Source: Streptomyces mirabilis
GTDB taxonomy: Bacteria; Actinomycetota; Actinomycetes; Streptomycetales; Streptomycetaceae
Assembly (NCBI RefSeq): GCF_018310535.1
Contig: NZ_CP074102.1
Span: 496,001-560,000, forward strand
Direction of reading: 5' to 3'
Length of the DNA: 64,000 nt
A program made the translations under genes and the position numbers. Below, one piece after another: positions 16,838 through 24,046 of this stretch; within the stretch, counting starts at the first letter, position 1, and the number at the start of each line of letters is the position of its first letter. The notes under the pieces are model-generated. The model searched no databases. It had not been told where the DNA came from and worked only from the letters and a program-made list of their open reading frames with translations.

Positions 16838-18216
16838 ACGCGCCGACGGGCGTCGCCGAGCGGCTGACGGGGCTGGTCGGCGCGTTGCGCGCACACGGCG
16901 TACGGATCGGCACCGGCGAGACCGTGGACGCCGCGCAGGCGGTGGCGGCGCTCGGCCTGACCGACCGGGAACTGCTGCGTGAGGGCCTCGCCGCCACGCT
17001 GTTGCACGGCACGGGGCAGCGCCGGGTGTTCGACCCCGTCTTCGACCTGTACTTCCCGCGTCTCGTCGGGGCACCGATGTCCGAAGGGCAGGAGAGCGAC
17101 GCTCTCGCCGCCGACCGGGAGGAGCTGCGCGACCGGCTCGCGGCCGCGCTCGCCGCCGGCGACCGGGAGACGCTGGAGCGGCTGGCGATCGAGGCGGTGG
17201 ACGGCTTCGGGGGCTACGGTTCCTCGCCGGGGTCGGACGGCTGGTCGTCGTACCAGACGCTCGACCGGCTCCGCCCGCAGACGCTGATGGCGCGCGTCCG
17301 TGACAGCGTCCGGGCGCGCCAGGACGGCGCGGCGGGGTTCGCCGACCGGCTGCTGGAGGACGAGATCCGGCGGCGTATCGAGATGTTCCGCGCGCTGGTC
17401 GCCACGGAGGCGCGACGCCGGGTCGCCGAGCGGCGCGGCCGGGACGAGTTGGCGCGGCGGGCGGTGGCCCCGACCGCCGACCGGGTCGACTTCCTGTTCG
17501 CGGGGCGGGACCGGCTCGCCGAGCTGCGCAGGACGGTGCAGCCGCTGGCGCGCAAGCTGGCCACCCGGCTCGCCGCACGCCGTCGCCGGGCCGCGCGCGG
17601 CACCATCGACCTGCGGCGGACCCTGCGCGGTTCGCTGTCCACGGGCGGGGTGCCGATGCGGCCGGTGCTGCGCAGGCGCCGCCCCGTCCGGCCCGAACTG
17701 GTGCTGCTGTGCGATGTGTCGGGCTCGGTGGCGGGTTTCTCGGACTTCACGATGCTGTTGGTGCAGGCGCTGCACGACCAGTTCAGCAAGGTGCGGGTGT
17801 TCGCCTTCGTCAACCGGATCGACGAGGTGACCGGCCTGCTCGTGCACGGCGCGGCCGATCCGGAGGGGCTGGGTGCCCGGATCCGCTCCGAGGCGACGCT
17901 GACGGGCTGGCACGGCAGCAGCGACTACGGCGTCGCGTTCGGCGAGTTCGCCGAGCGGTACGTCGACGCGGTGGGGCCGCGCACGACCGTGTTCGTCCTC
18001 GGGGACGCCCGTACGAACATGGGCGACCCGAATCTGCCGGCCGTCCGGCGGTTCTCCGAACGGGCCCGCCGTGTCTACTGGTTGAACCCCGAGCCGCTCT
18101 CCCAGTGGGGTACGGGCGACTCGGCGGCGCCCGAGTACGCCGGGCTCGTCGAGATGCACGAGTGCCGCAACGTACGACAACTCAGCGGGCTGATCGGCCG
18201 ACTGCTGCCGGTGTGA
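16834..18216 (+). CDS. VWA-domain protein, CoxE-like
   Basis: 460 residues. The C-terminal von Willebrand A domain (about 285-450) has the MIDAS metal motif in LCDVSGSVAGFS (D-x-S-x-S), with the further Thr/Asp positions in SEATLTGWHGSSDYG and FVLGDARTN. The N-terminal 280 residues are Arg-rich and helical, as in CoxE-like proteins. Together with the overlapping MoxR gene it forms the two-component MoxR-VWA unit. No CO-dehydrogenase, gas-vesicle or other obvious client is adjacent, so the target is open. Confidence 0.88.
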   Translation: MNAPTGVAERLTGLVGALRAHGVRIGTGETVDAAQAVAALGLTDRELLREGLAATLLHGTGQRRVFDPVFDLYFPRLVGAPMSEGQESDALAADREELRDRLAAALAAGDRETLERLAIEAVDGFGGYGSSPGSDGWSSYQTLDRLRPQTLMARVRDSVRARQDGAAGFADRLLEDEIRRRIEMFRALVATEARRRVAERRGRDELARRAVAPTADRVDFLFAGRDRLAELRRTVQPLARKLATRLAARRRRAARGTIDLRRTLRGSLSTGGVPMRPVLRRRRPVRPELVLLCDVSGSVAGFSDFTMLLVQALHDQFSKVRVFAFVNRIDEVTGLLVHGAADPEGLGARIRSEATLTGWHGSSDYGVAFGEFAERYVDAVGPRTTVFVLGDARTNMGDPNLPAVRRFSERARRVYWLNPEPLSQWGTGDSAAPEYAGLVEMHECRNVRQLSGLIGRLLPV

Positions 18217-18265
18217 CCGCCGGGGGACGGAGAACGGGACCGGCCGCCCCGTCTCCCTGCCTCCG

Positions 18266-18967
18266 TTACGCGACCAGCTGCGGGTACATCACGCCCAGAT
18301 CCTCGGCCAGCTGGGCCTTGACCTGCCGGGAGAGGTCGTCCGCCAGCACCTCGAAGGCACCGGACTCGATGCCGTCGAGGGCCTGTGCCGCGACGCTCTC
18401 GGGCGAGGACTTCGGCGCGTCCACCTTCGCGGCCATGTCGGTGTCGACGTAACCGACATGGAGTCCCGTGACGTCGATGCCGCGCGGCTTCAGGTCGAGG
18501 CGCAGGGAGTTGGTCTGCGACCAGAAGGCCGCCTTGGAGGCGCTGTAGGAACCCAGGAGCCCCACCCACGACAGCACCGAGTGGACGTTGAGGATGTGCC
18601 CGCCGCCGTTGCGCTCGATGATCGGCACGAAGGCGCGCGTGACGAGGAGAGGGCCGAAGAAGTTCGTCTCGAACTCACGGCGGACGTCCTCGACGGGCGA
18701 GTCCAGGAAGTTCGCGTTCACGGACGCGCCGGCGTTGTTGATCAGGACGGTGACGTCCTGCGCGCGCTCGGCGGCCGCGGCGACGGACGCGGGGTCGCTC
18801 ACTTCCAGCGCCAGCGGCACCGCGTCGGGGTGCGTGACGGTCCGCGGGTCGCGTGCGGTGGCGTACACCTTCGACGCGCCGCGCTCGTAGAGGTCCTGCA
18901 CGAGCGCGCGGCCGATGCCGCGGCTGCCGCCGGTGACCAGGACGACCGAACCTTCGATGGATGTCAT
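18266..18967 (-). CDS. Short-chain dehydrogenase/reductase (SDR)
   Basis: 233 residues of a classical SDR: the cofactor motif TGGSRGIGRA, the NNAG block in LINNAGASVN, the catalytic YSASKAA with a Ser upstream in NVHSVLSWVG, and the C-terminal block LHVGYVDTDM. Start MTSIEGSV (ATG 18967) has a GGGAG site. The two upstream palindromes (18986-19005 and 19020-19033) match the operator in front of the TetR gene at 15252-15821 and lie only 18-65 bp before the start, where a repressor would block transcription. Confidence 0.92.
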   Translation of the reverse strand: MTSIEGSVVLVTGGSRGIGRALVQDLYERGASKVYATARDPRTVTHPDAVPLALEVSDPASVAAAAERAQDVTVLINNAGASVNANFLDSPVEDVRREFETNFFGPLLVTRAFVPIIERNGGGHILNVHSVLSWVGLLGSYSASKAAFWSQTNSLRLDLKPRGIDVTGLHVGYVDTDMAAKVDAPKSSPESVAAQALDGIESGAFEVLADDLSRQVKAQLAEDLGVMYPQLVA

Positions 18968-18985
18968 GAGAACTCCCGAAGCCAC

Positions 18986-19033
18986 GGGAAACCGATCGGT
19001 TTCCCTTCACCCGAAGAGTAAACCGATCGGTTT
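18986..19033. promoter_or_regulatory. Two TetR operator copies before the SDR gene
   Basis: The first, 18986-19005, is a perfect 20-bp palindrome GGGAAACCGATCGGTTTCCC. The second, 19020-19033, keeps the 14-bp core AAACCGATCGGTTT. The third member of the set is at 15851-15870. Confidence 0.75.
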
Positions 19034-19090
19034 CCAAGGGCAAGGCGGGAGGCACGAAGGGGGCAGGTAGGGGCTGGGAGCGGACACGAA

Positions 19091-19123
19091 AACGGCTCGC
19101 CCCGATGGACGGGGCGAGCCGTT
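19091..19123 (-). terminator. Terminator of the MFS exporter gene
   Basis: A perfect 14-bp stem (19091-19104 with 19110-19123) closes a 5-base loop 14 bp after the exporter stop codon. On the minus strand it is followed by TTTTC, as in a rho-independent terminator. Confidence 0.85.
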
Positions 19124-19136
19124 GACCGTGTCCGGA

Positions 19137-20672
19137 TCAGGACGTGACGCCCGCCGTCTCCACGACAGCCTCGCCCGCCGCGGCGTCCTCGGTGACGGCA
19201 TCGTCGTCGGTGGCGGAGGCCTTCGTCTCGACCGTGTGCTCCTGGGCCGCCCCCCTGGTCAGACCGACCAGCGCCACGGCCACGATCAGCACGAACGCGA
19301 CTCCGGCGATCGCGAAGCTCAGCGTGAACTGGCTCTCGGCGGGCAGCGCGGGCGCGCCGGCCGGCAGGTGCTGGATGGTCTTGGACGCCAGCAGCGAGGT
19401 GATCACGGCACTGGCGATCGCGCTGCCGACGGAACGGGAGATGGAGTTGAGTCCGTTGGCGATGCCGGTCTGGTGGTGCGGCACGCTCGCCACGATGAGC
19501 GCGGGCATGGCCGCGTAGCCGAAGCTGATCGCGACACCGATCAGCAGGCCCGCCAGGATGATCGACGCGGAGGTGTCGTGCGCCAGGGTCAGCCACGCGA
19601 AGCCGGCGACACCGAACACGGCGCCCACGGCGAGAGTGAACCGCGCCCCGATCCGCCCGACGAGGATCCCGCCGAACTGTGCGGCGAGCAGCGAGATCAG
19701 CGTGGTCGGCAGCAGGTACTCGACGGAGGCGCGCAGCACCGAGGCGCCGAATCCGTAGCCGGTGAGCTCCTTCGGCATCTGCGCCAGGTAAGCGACGCCG
19801 ATGAACTGGGAGAACATCGCGAAGCCGAGGAAGAGGCCGGCGAGGTTCGTGAAGAGCACCGGACGGTGGGCGAACATCCCCATGTCCACCATCGGCGCGC
19901 GGACCTTGCGCTCGACCAGGACCCAGACGGCCGCCATGACGACCGCGGCGATGAACAGGCCGACGGTGCGGGCGGAGGACCAGCCCCACTCGTGCCCCTG
20001 CGAGATCGGCAGCAGGAGCAGGACGAGCAGCGCGGCGAGCGTTCCCGCGCCGAGCCAGTCGGTACGGCCGCCGGTCGTCGAGCGTGAGGAGGGGACGCGC
20101 AGGACGACGCCGACCAGGGCGAGGGCCGCGAGCGCCACGGCGAGCCAGAACACCCGGTGGTAGTCGGGATCCGAGCCCCGTGTGAGCAGTCCGGCCGCCA
20201 CCAGGGCGAGTCCGCTGCCGACCGCGAGCGTGCCGCTCACCAGCGCCATCGCGCCGTGCAGCTTCGCCGGTGGTATCTCCTCGCGCAGGACCGAGAGGGC
20301 GAGCGGGAAGATCGCGGTGGCCGCGCCCTGGAGCACCCGCCCGACGATCAGCCACAGCAGCGAGGTGGTGGTCGCCGCCAGCACCGAACCGGCGATCATC
20401 AACAGCAGAACCCCGATCAGCGTGGGCTTCTTGCCGTGCATGTCGCCGAACCGGCCGAGCAGCGGGGTGAAGACCGCGGCGGACAGCAGGGTCGCGGTGG
20501 TGACCCAACTGACGTTGGCGGTGGTGGTACCGAGGTCGCTCTGGATGATGCTCAGGATCGGTACGACGAGGGTCTGCATCATCGAGACGATCATGGCCGC
20601 GAGGCCGAGGACCAGGACGAGTGAGAGGTCGCCGGTGGGGCGCCCGGGCGCCACGCGATCTGTGGGTGTCAC
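19137..20672 (-). CDS. MFS drug-resistance exporter, DHA2-like (14 TM)
   Basis: About 511 residues with 14 predicted hydrophobic segments. The motif-A region GRFGDMHGKKPTL follows TM2, and motif-C-like glycines occur in SGTLAVGSGLALVAAGLL. The acidic C-terminal tail (ASATDDDAVTEDAAAGE) is cytoplasmic. GTG 20672 with GGAAG upstream is preferred over the ATG at 20813, which would add 47 unrelated residues and overlap the operator region. It is divergent from a MarR gene 181 bp away, a standard arrangement for inducible efflux. Substrates are not predictable. Confidence 0.9.
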   Translation of the reverse strand: MTPTDRVAPGRPTGDLSLVLVLGLAAMIVSMMQTLVVPILSIIQSDLGTTTANVSWVTTATLLSAAVFTPLLGRFGDMHGKKPTLIGVLLLMIAGSVLAATTTSLLWLIVGRVLQGAATAIFPLALSVLREEIPPAKLHGAMALVSGTLAVGSGLALVAAGLLTRGSDPDYHRVFWLAVALAALALVGVVLRVPSSRSTTGGRTDWLGAGTLAALLVLLLLPISQGHEWGWSSARTVGLFIAAVVMAAVWVLVERKVRAPMVDMGMFAHRPVLFTNLAGLFLGFAMFSQFIGVAYLAQMPKELTGYGFGASVLRASVEYLLPTTLISLLAAQFGGILVGRIGARFTLAVGAVFGVAGFAWLTLAHDTSASIILAGLLIGVAISFGYAAMPALIVASVPHHQTGIANGLNSISRSVGSAIASAVITSLLASKTIQHLPAGAPALPAESQFTLSFAIAGVAFVLIVAVALVGLTRGAAQEHTVETKASATDDDAVTEDAAAGEAVVETAGVTS

Positions 20673-20778
20673 GGTGTTCTTCCGTTTGGTCAGGGCGTCG
20701 AGTTGGTCAGGGCGTCGAGCAATCACGGAGGGTGATGCCGCGAAACTTGAAGTCCGCAAAGCTGTAGAACATTGAAGT

Positions 20779-20832
20779 TTGAGGTCCTCAAGTAACTCGA
20801 TAGAGGTAAGCATCGAAGATTGAGGTAGTCAA
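20779..20832. promoter_or_regulatory. Two MarR-type operators between exporter and regulator
   Basis: TTGAGG-T-CCTCAA at 20779-20791 is a perfect inverted repeat; TTGA-N5-TCAA at 20820-20832 is a related copy 41 bp away. Both lie in the divergent gap, the second 21 bp before the MarR start codon. Confidence 0.6.
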
Positions 20833-20853
20833 GTTTCGGGTTACCCTGGGTCC

Positions 20854-21336
20854 ATGTCCGCGACATCTGGAACGAGCCGCTCCACCGAGGCGTCCGACGC
20901 CGGACCCCTCGCCGTCTCCAACGTCATGCTTCTCGACACCCTCTGGGCGTCGATGGTCAGCCTCTACGCGGATCTCACCAGCGCCGCCGCCGCGCACGGC
21001 CTCACCTACAGCCAGGCCAAGGCGCTCAACGTGCTGCGCCAGGGCCCGGCTCCGATGCGGGCCCTCGCGGGCACACTGCGCTGCGACGCCTCGAACATGA
21101 CCGGGATCATCGACCGACTGGAGGCCCGCGGCCTCGTCTACCGCGAACCCAGCCCCACCGACCGGCGGGTCAAGAACGTCGTCCTCTCGGAGGACGGGGC
21201 AGCCGCCGTGTCGAGCATCCGTGACGGCATGCACGGCACCCACCAGGCCCTCGACTCACTCACTGACGCCGAGCGGTCCACCCTCGAAGGCCTGCTCTCG
21301 CGCCTGTTCGTCGCCAAGGACGGCCGGGACTCCTGA
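20854..21336 (+). CDS. MarR-family transcriptional regulator
   Basis: 160 residues. The winged helix is clear: LTYSQAKALNVLRQGPAPMR, CDASNMTGIIDRLEARGLV and the wing SPTDRRVKNVVLSEDG. It is divergent from the 14-TM exporter and most likely represses it, with drug-like compounds as inducers. Downstream lies a broken esterase gene on the other strand. The N-terminal 25 residues are Ser/Thr-rich and may be flexible. Confidence 0.92.
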   Translation: MSATSGTSRSTEASDAGPLAVSNVMLLDTLWASMVSLYADLTSAAAAHGLTYSQAKALNVLRQGPAPMRALAGTLRCDASNMTGIIDRLEARGLVYREPSPTDRRVKNVVLSEDGAAAVSSIRDGMHGTHQALDSLTDAERSTLEGLLSRLFVAKDGRDS

Positions 21337-21348
21337 CCCCCGGACGGG

Positions 21349-21800
21349 TCAGGCGGTTCCGAGGGCGGTGCGCAGGACGCCGACCGCCTGAGCGGTGGCC
21401 GCACGGGCGGCGTGGGTGTCGGCCTCGCCGGTGATGACCAGGGCCGGAGGCAGGCCGGTGAGCTGATCGGTGGTGGCGCGCAGCGGGGACGCGGTGATCT
21501 GGGCGCGCTCGGCCTCGTCGGTCGCGTCCTGGTCCCAGAACCACTGCATGCCGTCGCGGCGCAGGAAGTAGCCGGACATCGCCGCGCTCCACCGCGTAGC
21601 TCTGCTCGATGGCCACGGGACAGCGGGCCTCGGGCGAGAGGTCGAACTCGGGAAAGACCACGGCGGCCTCGGCGCCGACGGCCAGTTCGCGGACCGGGCG
21701 GTCGTGGGTGTGGGCGTTGCCGGACACCCGGCCCGCGCCGCGGATGGGCTCTCCGTCGCCGCGGCCGCACCGTCCAGCCCCGCGTAGAGGGCGATGACGT
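21349..21800 (-). pseudogene. Alpha/beta-hydrolase (acetyl-esterase type), degraded
   Basis: Pieces of one esterase lie in two frames. The upstream piece reads GNAHTHDRPVRELAVGAEAA and VVFPEFDLSPEARCPVAIEQ, the family block before the nucleophile. The downstream piece reads RRDGMQWFWDQDATDEAERA then LPPALVITGEAD and jumps directly to DTHAARAATAQAVGVLRTAL, the normal C terminus. The nucleophile segment is lost between the pieces, and the catalytic His region between GEAD and DTHAA has been deleted. At least one frameshift and two deletions mean no working enzyme. The 450 bp beyond it toward 22.2 kb hold only decayed sequence. Confidence 0.7.
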
Positions 21801-22289
21801 CACCGCTGCGCACGACGGCGGTGCGGACCGTGCGGGTGACGCCGCCGACGTGGTCGCCGCCCCGCCGGAGAAGGCTCGGCCGGGGCGCCGACGGACTTGT
21901 CCTTCGCCACGGAGAAGTCCGGCACGAAAGTGGCCGTGGTCGAGCTCGACCGCGTTGACGATCAGCGTCGCCGGACGCCCGCAGCCCGGCGGCCCGGCGG
22001 CCCGGCCGAAGGGTCGCGGATTCTACGTGTCACGCATCCCCGGGCCAGGAAATTTCTGGCCTGTTTTTTACCAGTCGGCTGGTGTGAGAACGGCCGCCAG
22101 GCCCGCGACCTCTGCGTCTTCATCCGGCTGATCAACCGAACAGTACGCCGTAACCAATCGTGTCCGAATTCGAAACGACGAGTTCACAGGCTCGCAAGTT
22201 TCTCCTGTGTCCATAGCGGAGAACCCGCAGATCACAGGGGTTGAAAAGGTTTCCTCCCTTTCTGCGAGACGGGCCAAGAGGTGCGCGTG

Positions 22290-23486
22290 ATGGACGAACT
22301 GCGTGTGCTGTCGATCTATGAAGGATTCTTCTCGGGCGGGGCCCGGATCGTGCACAGTGATGTGGTGCTGGGGCTCCACGAGGGTGGCCAGCGGCATGCG
22401 GTGCTGAGCGTGAATGGCGAAATGTATCGGGAGGAGACCCGGCAGCGGATGGAGGACGACGTCTGCTATCGGTCACTGACCGCGGCGGGTGTGCCGGTCA
22501 CCTCGCTGGGCCGCACCCCCGGGGCACCCGGCGGCCCCGAGGCGTTCACCGGGCCGGAGCTGGCCGCCACCACGCGGGCGGTGGCCGCCGCGGACGTCAT
22601 CCTGTCCCTCAAGGAACAGCCACTGGGCCTGCTCAACCAGGCCGGTCTGCCCCGGCGGCCCGTCGTGGTCTGTCTGCACCGCTCCGACCCCGAGAACCAG
22701 GGGGCGGCCCTGGACGAGCTGCGGACGGCGGTCGCCGACGGCCGGATCGCCGCCGGGATCTGTTGCGCCGAGTCGACACGCGCCGCGTACGCCGCGGCCG
22801 GGATCCCGGCCGGCCTGCTGCACGTCATCCCGAACGGCGTGGATCTGCTGCGATTCCGTCCCGACCCGTTCAGGCGCGCTCAGCTGCGAACGTCCCTGGG
22901 CGTCCCGGAGCGTGCGCCCGTGATCGTCTTCGCGGCACGCTACGCCACGATGAAGAACGTACCGCTGTTCCTCCGGGCGGCCCGAGCCTGGCTGCGCCGG
23001 CAGCCCGACGGCCACGTCCTGATGTGCGGCGCGGGCATGACGCGGGCCAACGGCTGCCTGCGTGAGGACATCGCCTCCGCGTTCGGCGAGGACGCCCCGC
23101 TCGCCGACCGCCTTTCCCTGCTCGGCGTACGGCACGACATGGAGACCGTCTACGCGGCCGCCGACGTGGTGTCGCTGACCTCCGCCAGCGGCGAGGCGGC
23201 ACCGCTGTGCCTGATCGAGGGCATGATGTGCGGGGCAGTTCCGGTCGCCACCGATGTCGGCGACAGCGCCTCGATCGTGACCGGGCACGGCTTCCTCACC
23301 CCGCCCGATCCCGAAGCGATCGCCCTGGCCTGGTCCGAGGCGGTGGCACGGGGCGCCGAGTTCGCACCGGCCCTTGCCCTCAGCCGCGAACGGTTCAGCC
23401 GCACCCGCATGATCGCCGCGTACGCCGCGCTCATCGAACAGGTGCGCAGCAGGTCGGGCCGGGTGCCTCTCCCGGAACCCTTCTGA
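22290..23486 (+). CDS. Glycosyltransferase, GT4-like (GT-B fold)
   Basis: 398 residues. The N-terminal domain starts LRVLSIYEGFFSGGARIVHS, with the usual glycine-rich acceptor loop. The C-terminal donor domain has IPNGVDLLRFRPDPFRR, VIVFAARYATMKNVPLFLRA, LLGVRHDMETVYAAADVVSL and the E-x7-E-like signature SGEAAPLCLIEGMMCGAVPV. It should transfer a sugar from a nucleotide donor; acceptor unknown. ATG 22290 (or GTG 22287) has AGAGG 5-8 bases upstream. It stands alone, preceded by an unusually AT-rich 200 bp for this genome. A hairpin follows the stop. Confidence 0.9.
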   Translation: MDELRVLSIYEGFFSGGARIVHSDVVLGLHEGGQRHAVLSVNGEMYREETRQRMEDDVCYRSLTAAGVPVTSLGRTPGAPGGPEAFTGPELAATTRAVAAADVILSLKEQPLGLLNQAGLPRRPVVVCLHRSDPENQGAALDELRTAVADGRIAAGICCAESTRAAYAAAGIPAGLLHVIPNGVDLLRFRPDPFRRAQLRTSLGVPERAPVIVFAARYATMKNVPLFLRAARAWLRRQPDGHVLMCGAGMTRANGCLREDIASAFGEDAPLADRLSLLGVRHDMETVYAAADVVSLTSASGEAAPLCLIEGMMCGAVPVATDVGDSASIVTGHGFLTPPDPEAIALAWSEAVARGAEFAPALALSRERFSRTRMIAAYAALIEQVRSRSGRVPLPEPF

Positions 23487-23503
23487 GAGAACCCGCCGGG
23501 AAG

Positions 23504-23523
23504 GGGCGCCCCCGGGGGCGCCC
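23504..23523. terminator. GC-rich palindrome between convergent genes
   Basis: GGGCGCCCCCGGGGGCGCCC is a perfect 20-bp self-complementary sequence between the glycosyltransferase stop (23486) and the antitoxin stop (23549). No T-run follows, so it is a likely rather than certain terminator. Confidence 0.5.
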
Positions 23524-23548
23524 TGGGACCTGCGATCGCCGCGCGGGG

Positions 23549-23746
23549 TCAGGCCTTCTTCTCGCCCAGTTCCTCGACGTACTCCTGCGCCTTGTCCACA
23601 CCGGTCTCGATCTTGTCGGTGTATTTGCCGTCCGTCTTGTCGTCGACGATGTCGCCGGCCTTCTCCAGTCCGTCGGAGATCGTGTCGCCGTGGGCCTCGG
23701 CGAGTTCCTCGGCCTTGTCCTTGAGGTTCTTGAGGTTGTCGAACAC
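23549..23746 (-). CDS. MT0933/Rv0909-type antitoxin-like protein
   Basis: 65 residues, highly charged: KNLKDKAEELAEAHGDTISD then LEKAGDIVDDKTDGKYTDKI. The GDxxDDKTxGKY block defines the MT0933 antitoxin family, whose mycobacterial member sits in a putative toxin-antitoxin pair. No partner toxin is visible on either side here, which is common for this family in Streptomyces. GTG 23746 has AAGGAG 7 bases upstream. It may be a stress-related helical protein rather than a working antitoxin. Confidence 0.8.
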   Translation of the reverse strand: MFDNLKNLKDKAEELAEAHGDTISDGLEKAGDIVDDKTDGKYTDKIETGVDKAQEYVEELGEKKA

Positions 23747-24046
23747 GCGTGACTCCTTCTCCGGCGGCACCGCCTGATCAAGGTCACGATCCCACCCGAC
23801 CCTCGGCGGACAACAGGCCCACGGCGCGGCGCCCTTGGGCAGTGGAAGCGCACGGCGCGGATCGGTCCGGCCCGCCGGATCCCGACGCGCCCCCGTGCGC
23901 GGGGGCGCCGGTGCCCGGCCACGCACCGCACAACACCTAGATCGTGGCAGGTTCCGGACAAGAGTTGGGCAAGCCCCGGGACGCTCACCCGTCCCTCGTG
24001 GTCCTGTCTGTCCCAAGGCTGTGTCAACGCCGTTTGGGAGGACCAG

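Noticed and set aside
16180..18180. Minus-strand open frame of about 660 codons
   Set aside because: Antisense of the MoxR and VWA genes, which carry clear Walker and MIDAS motifs on the plus strand.
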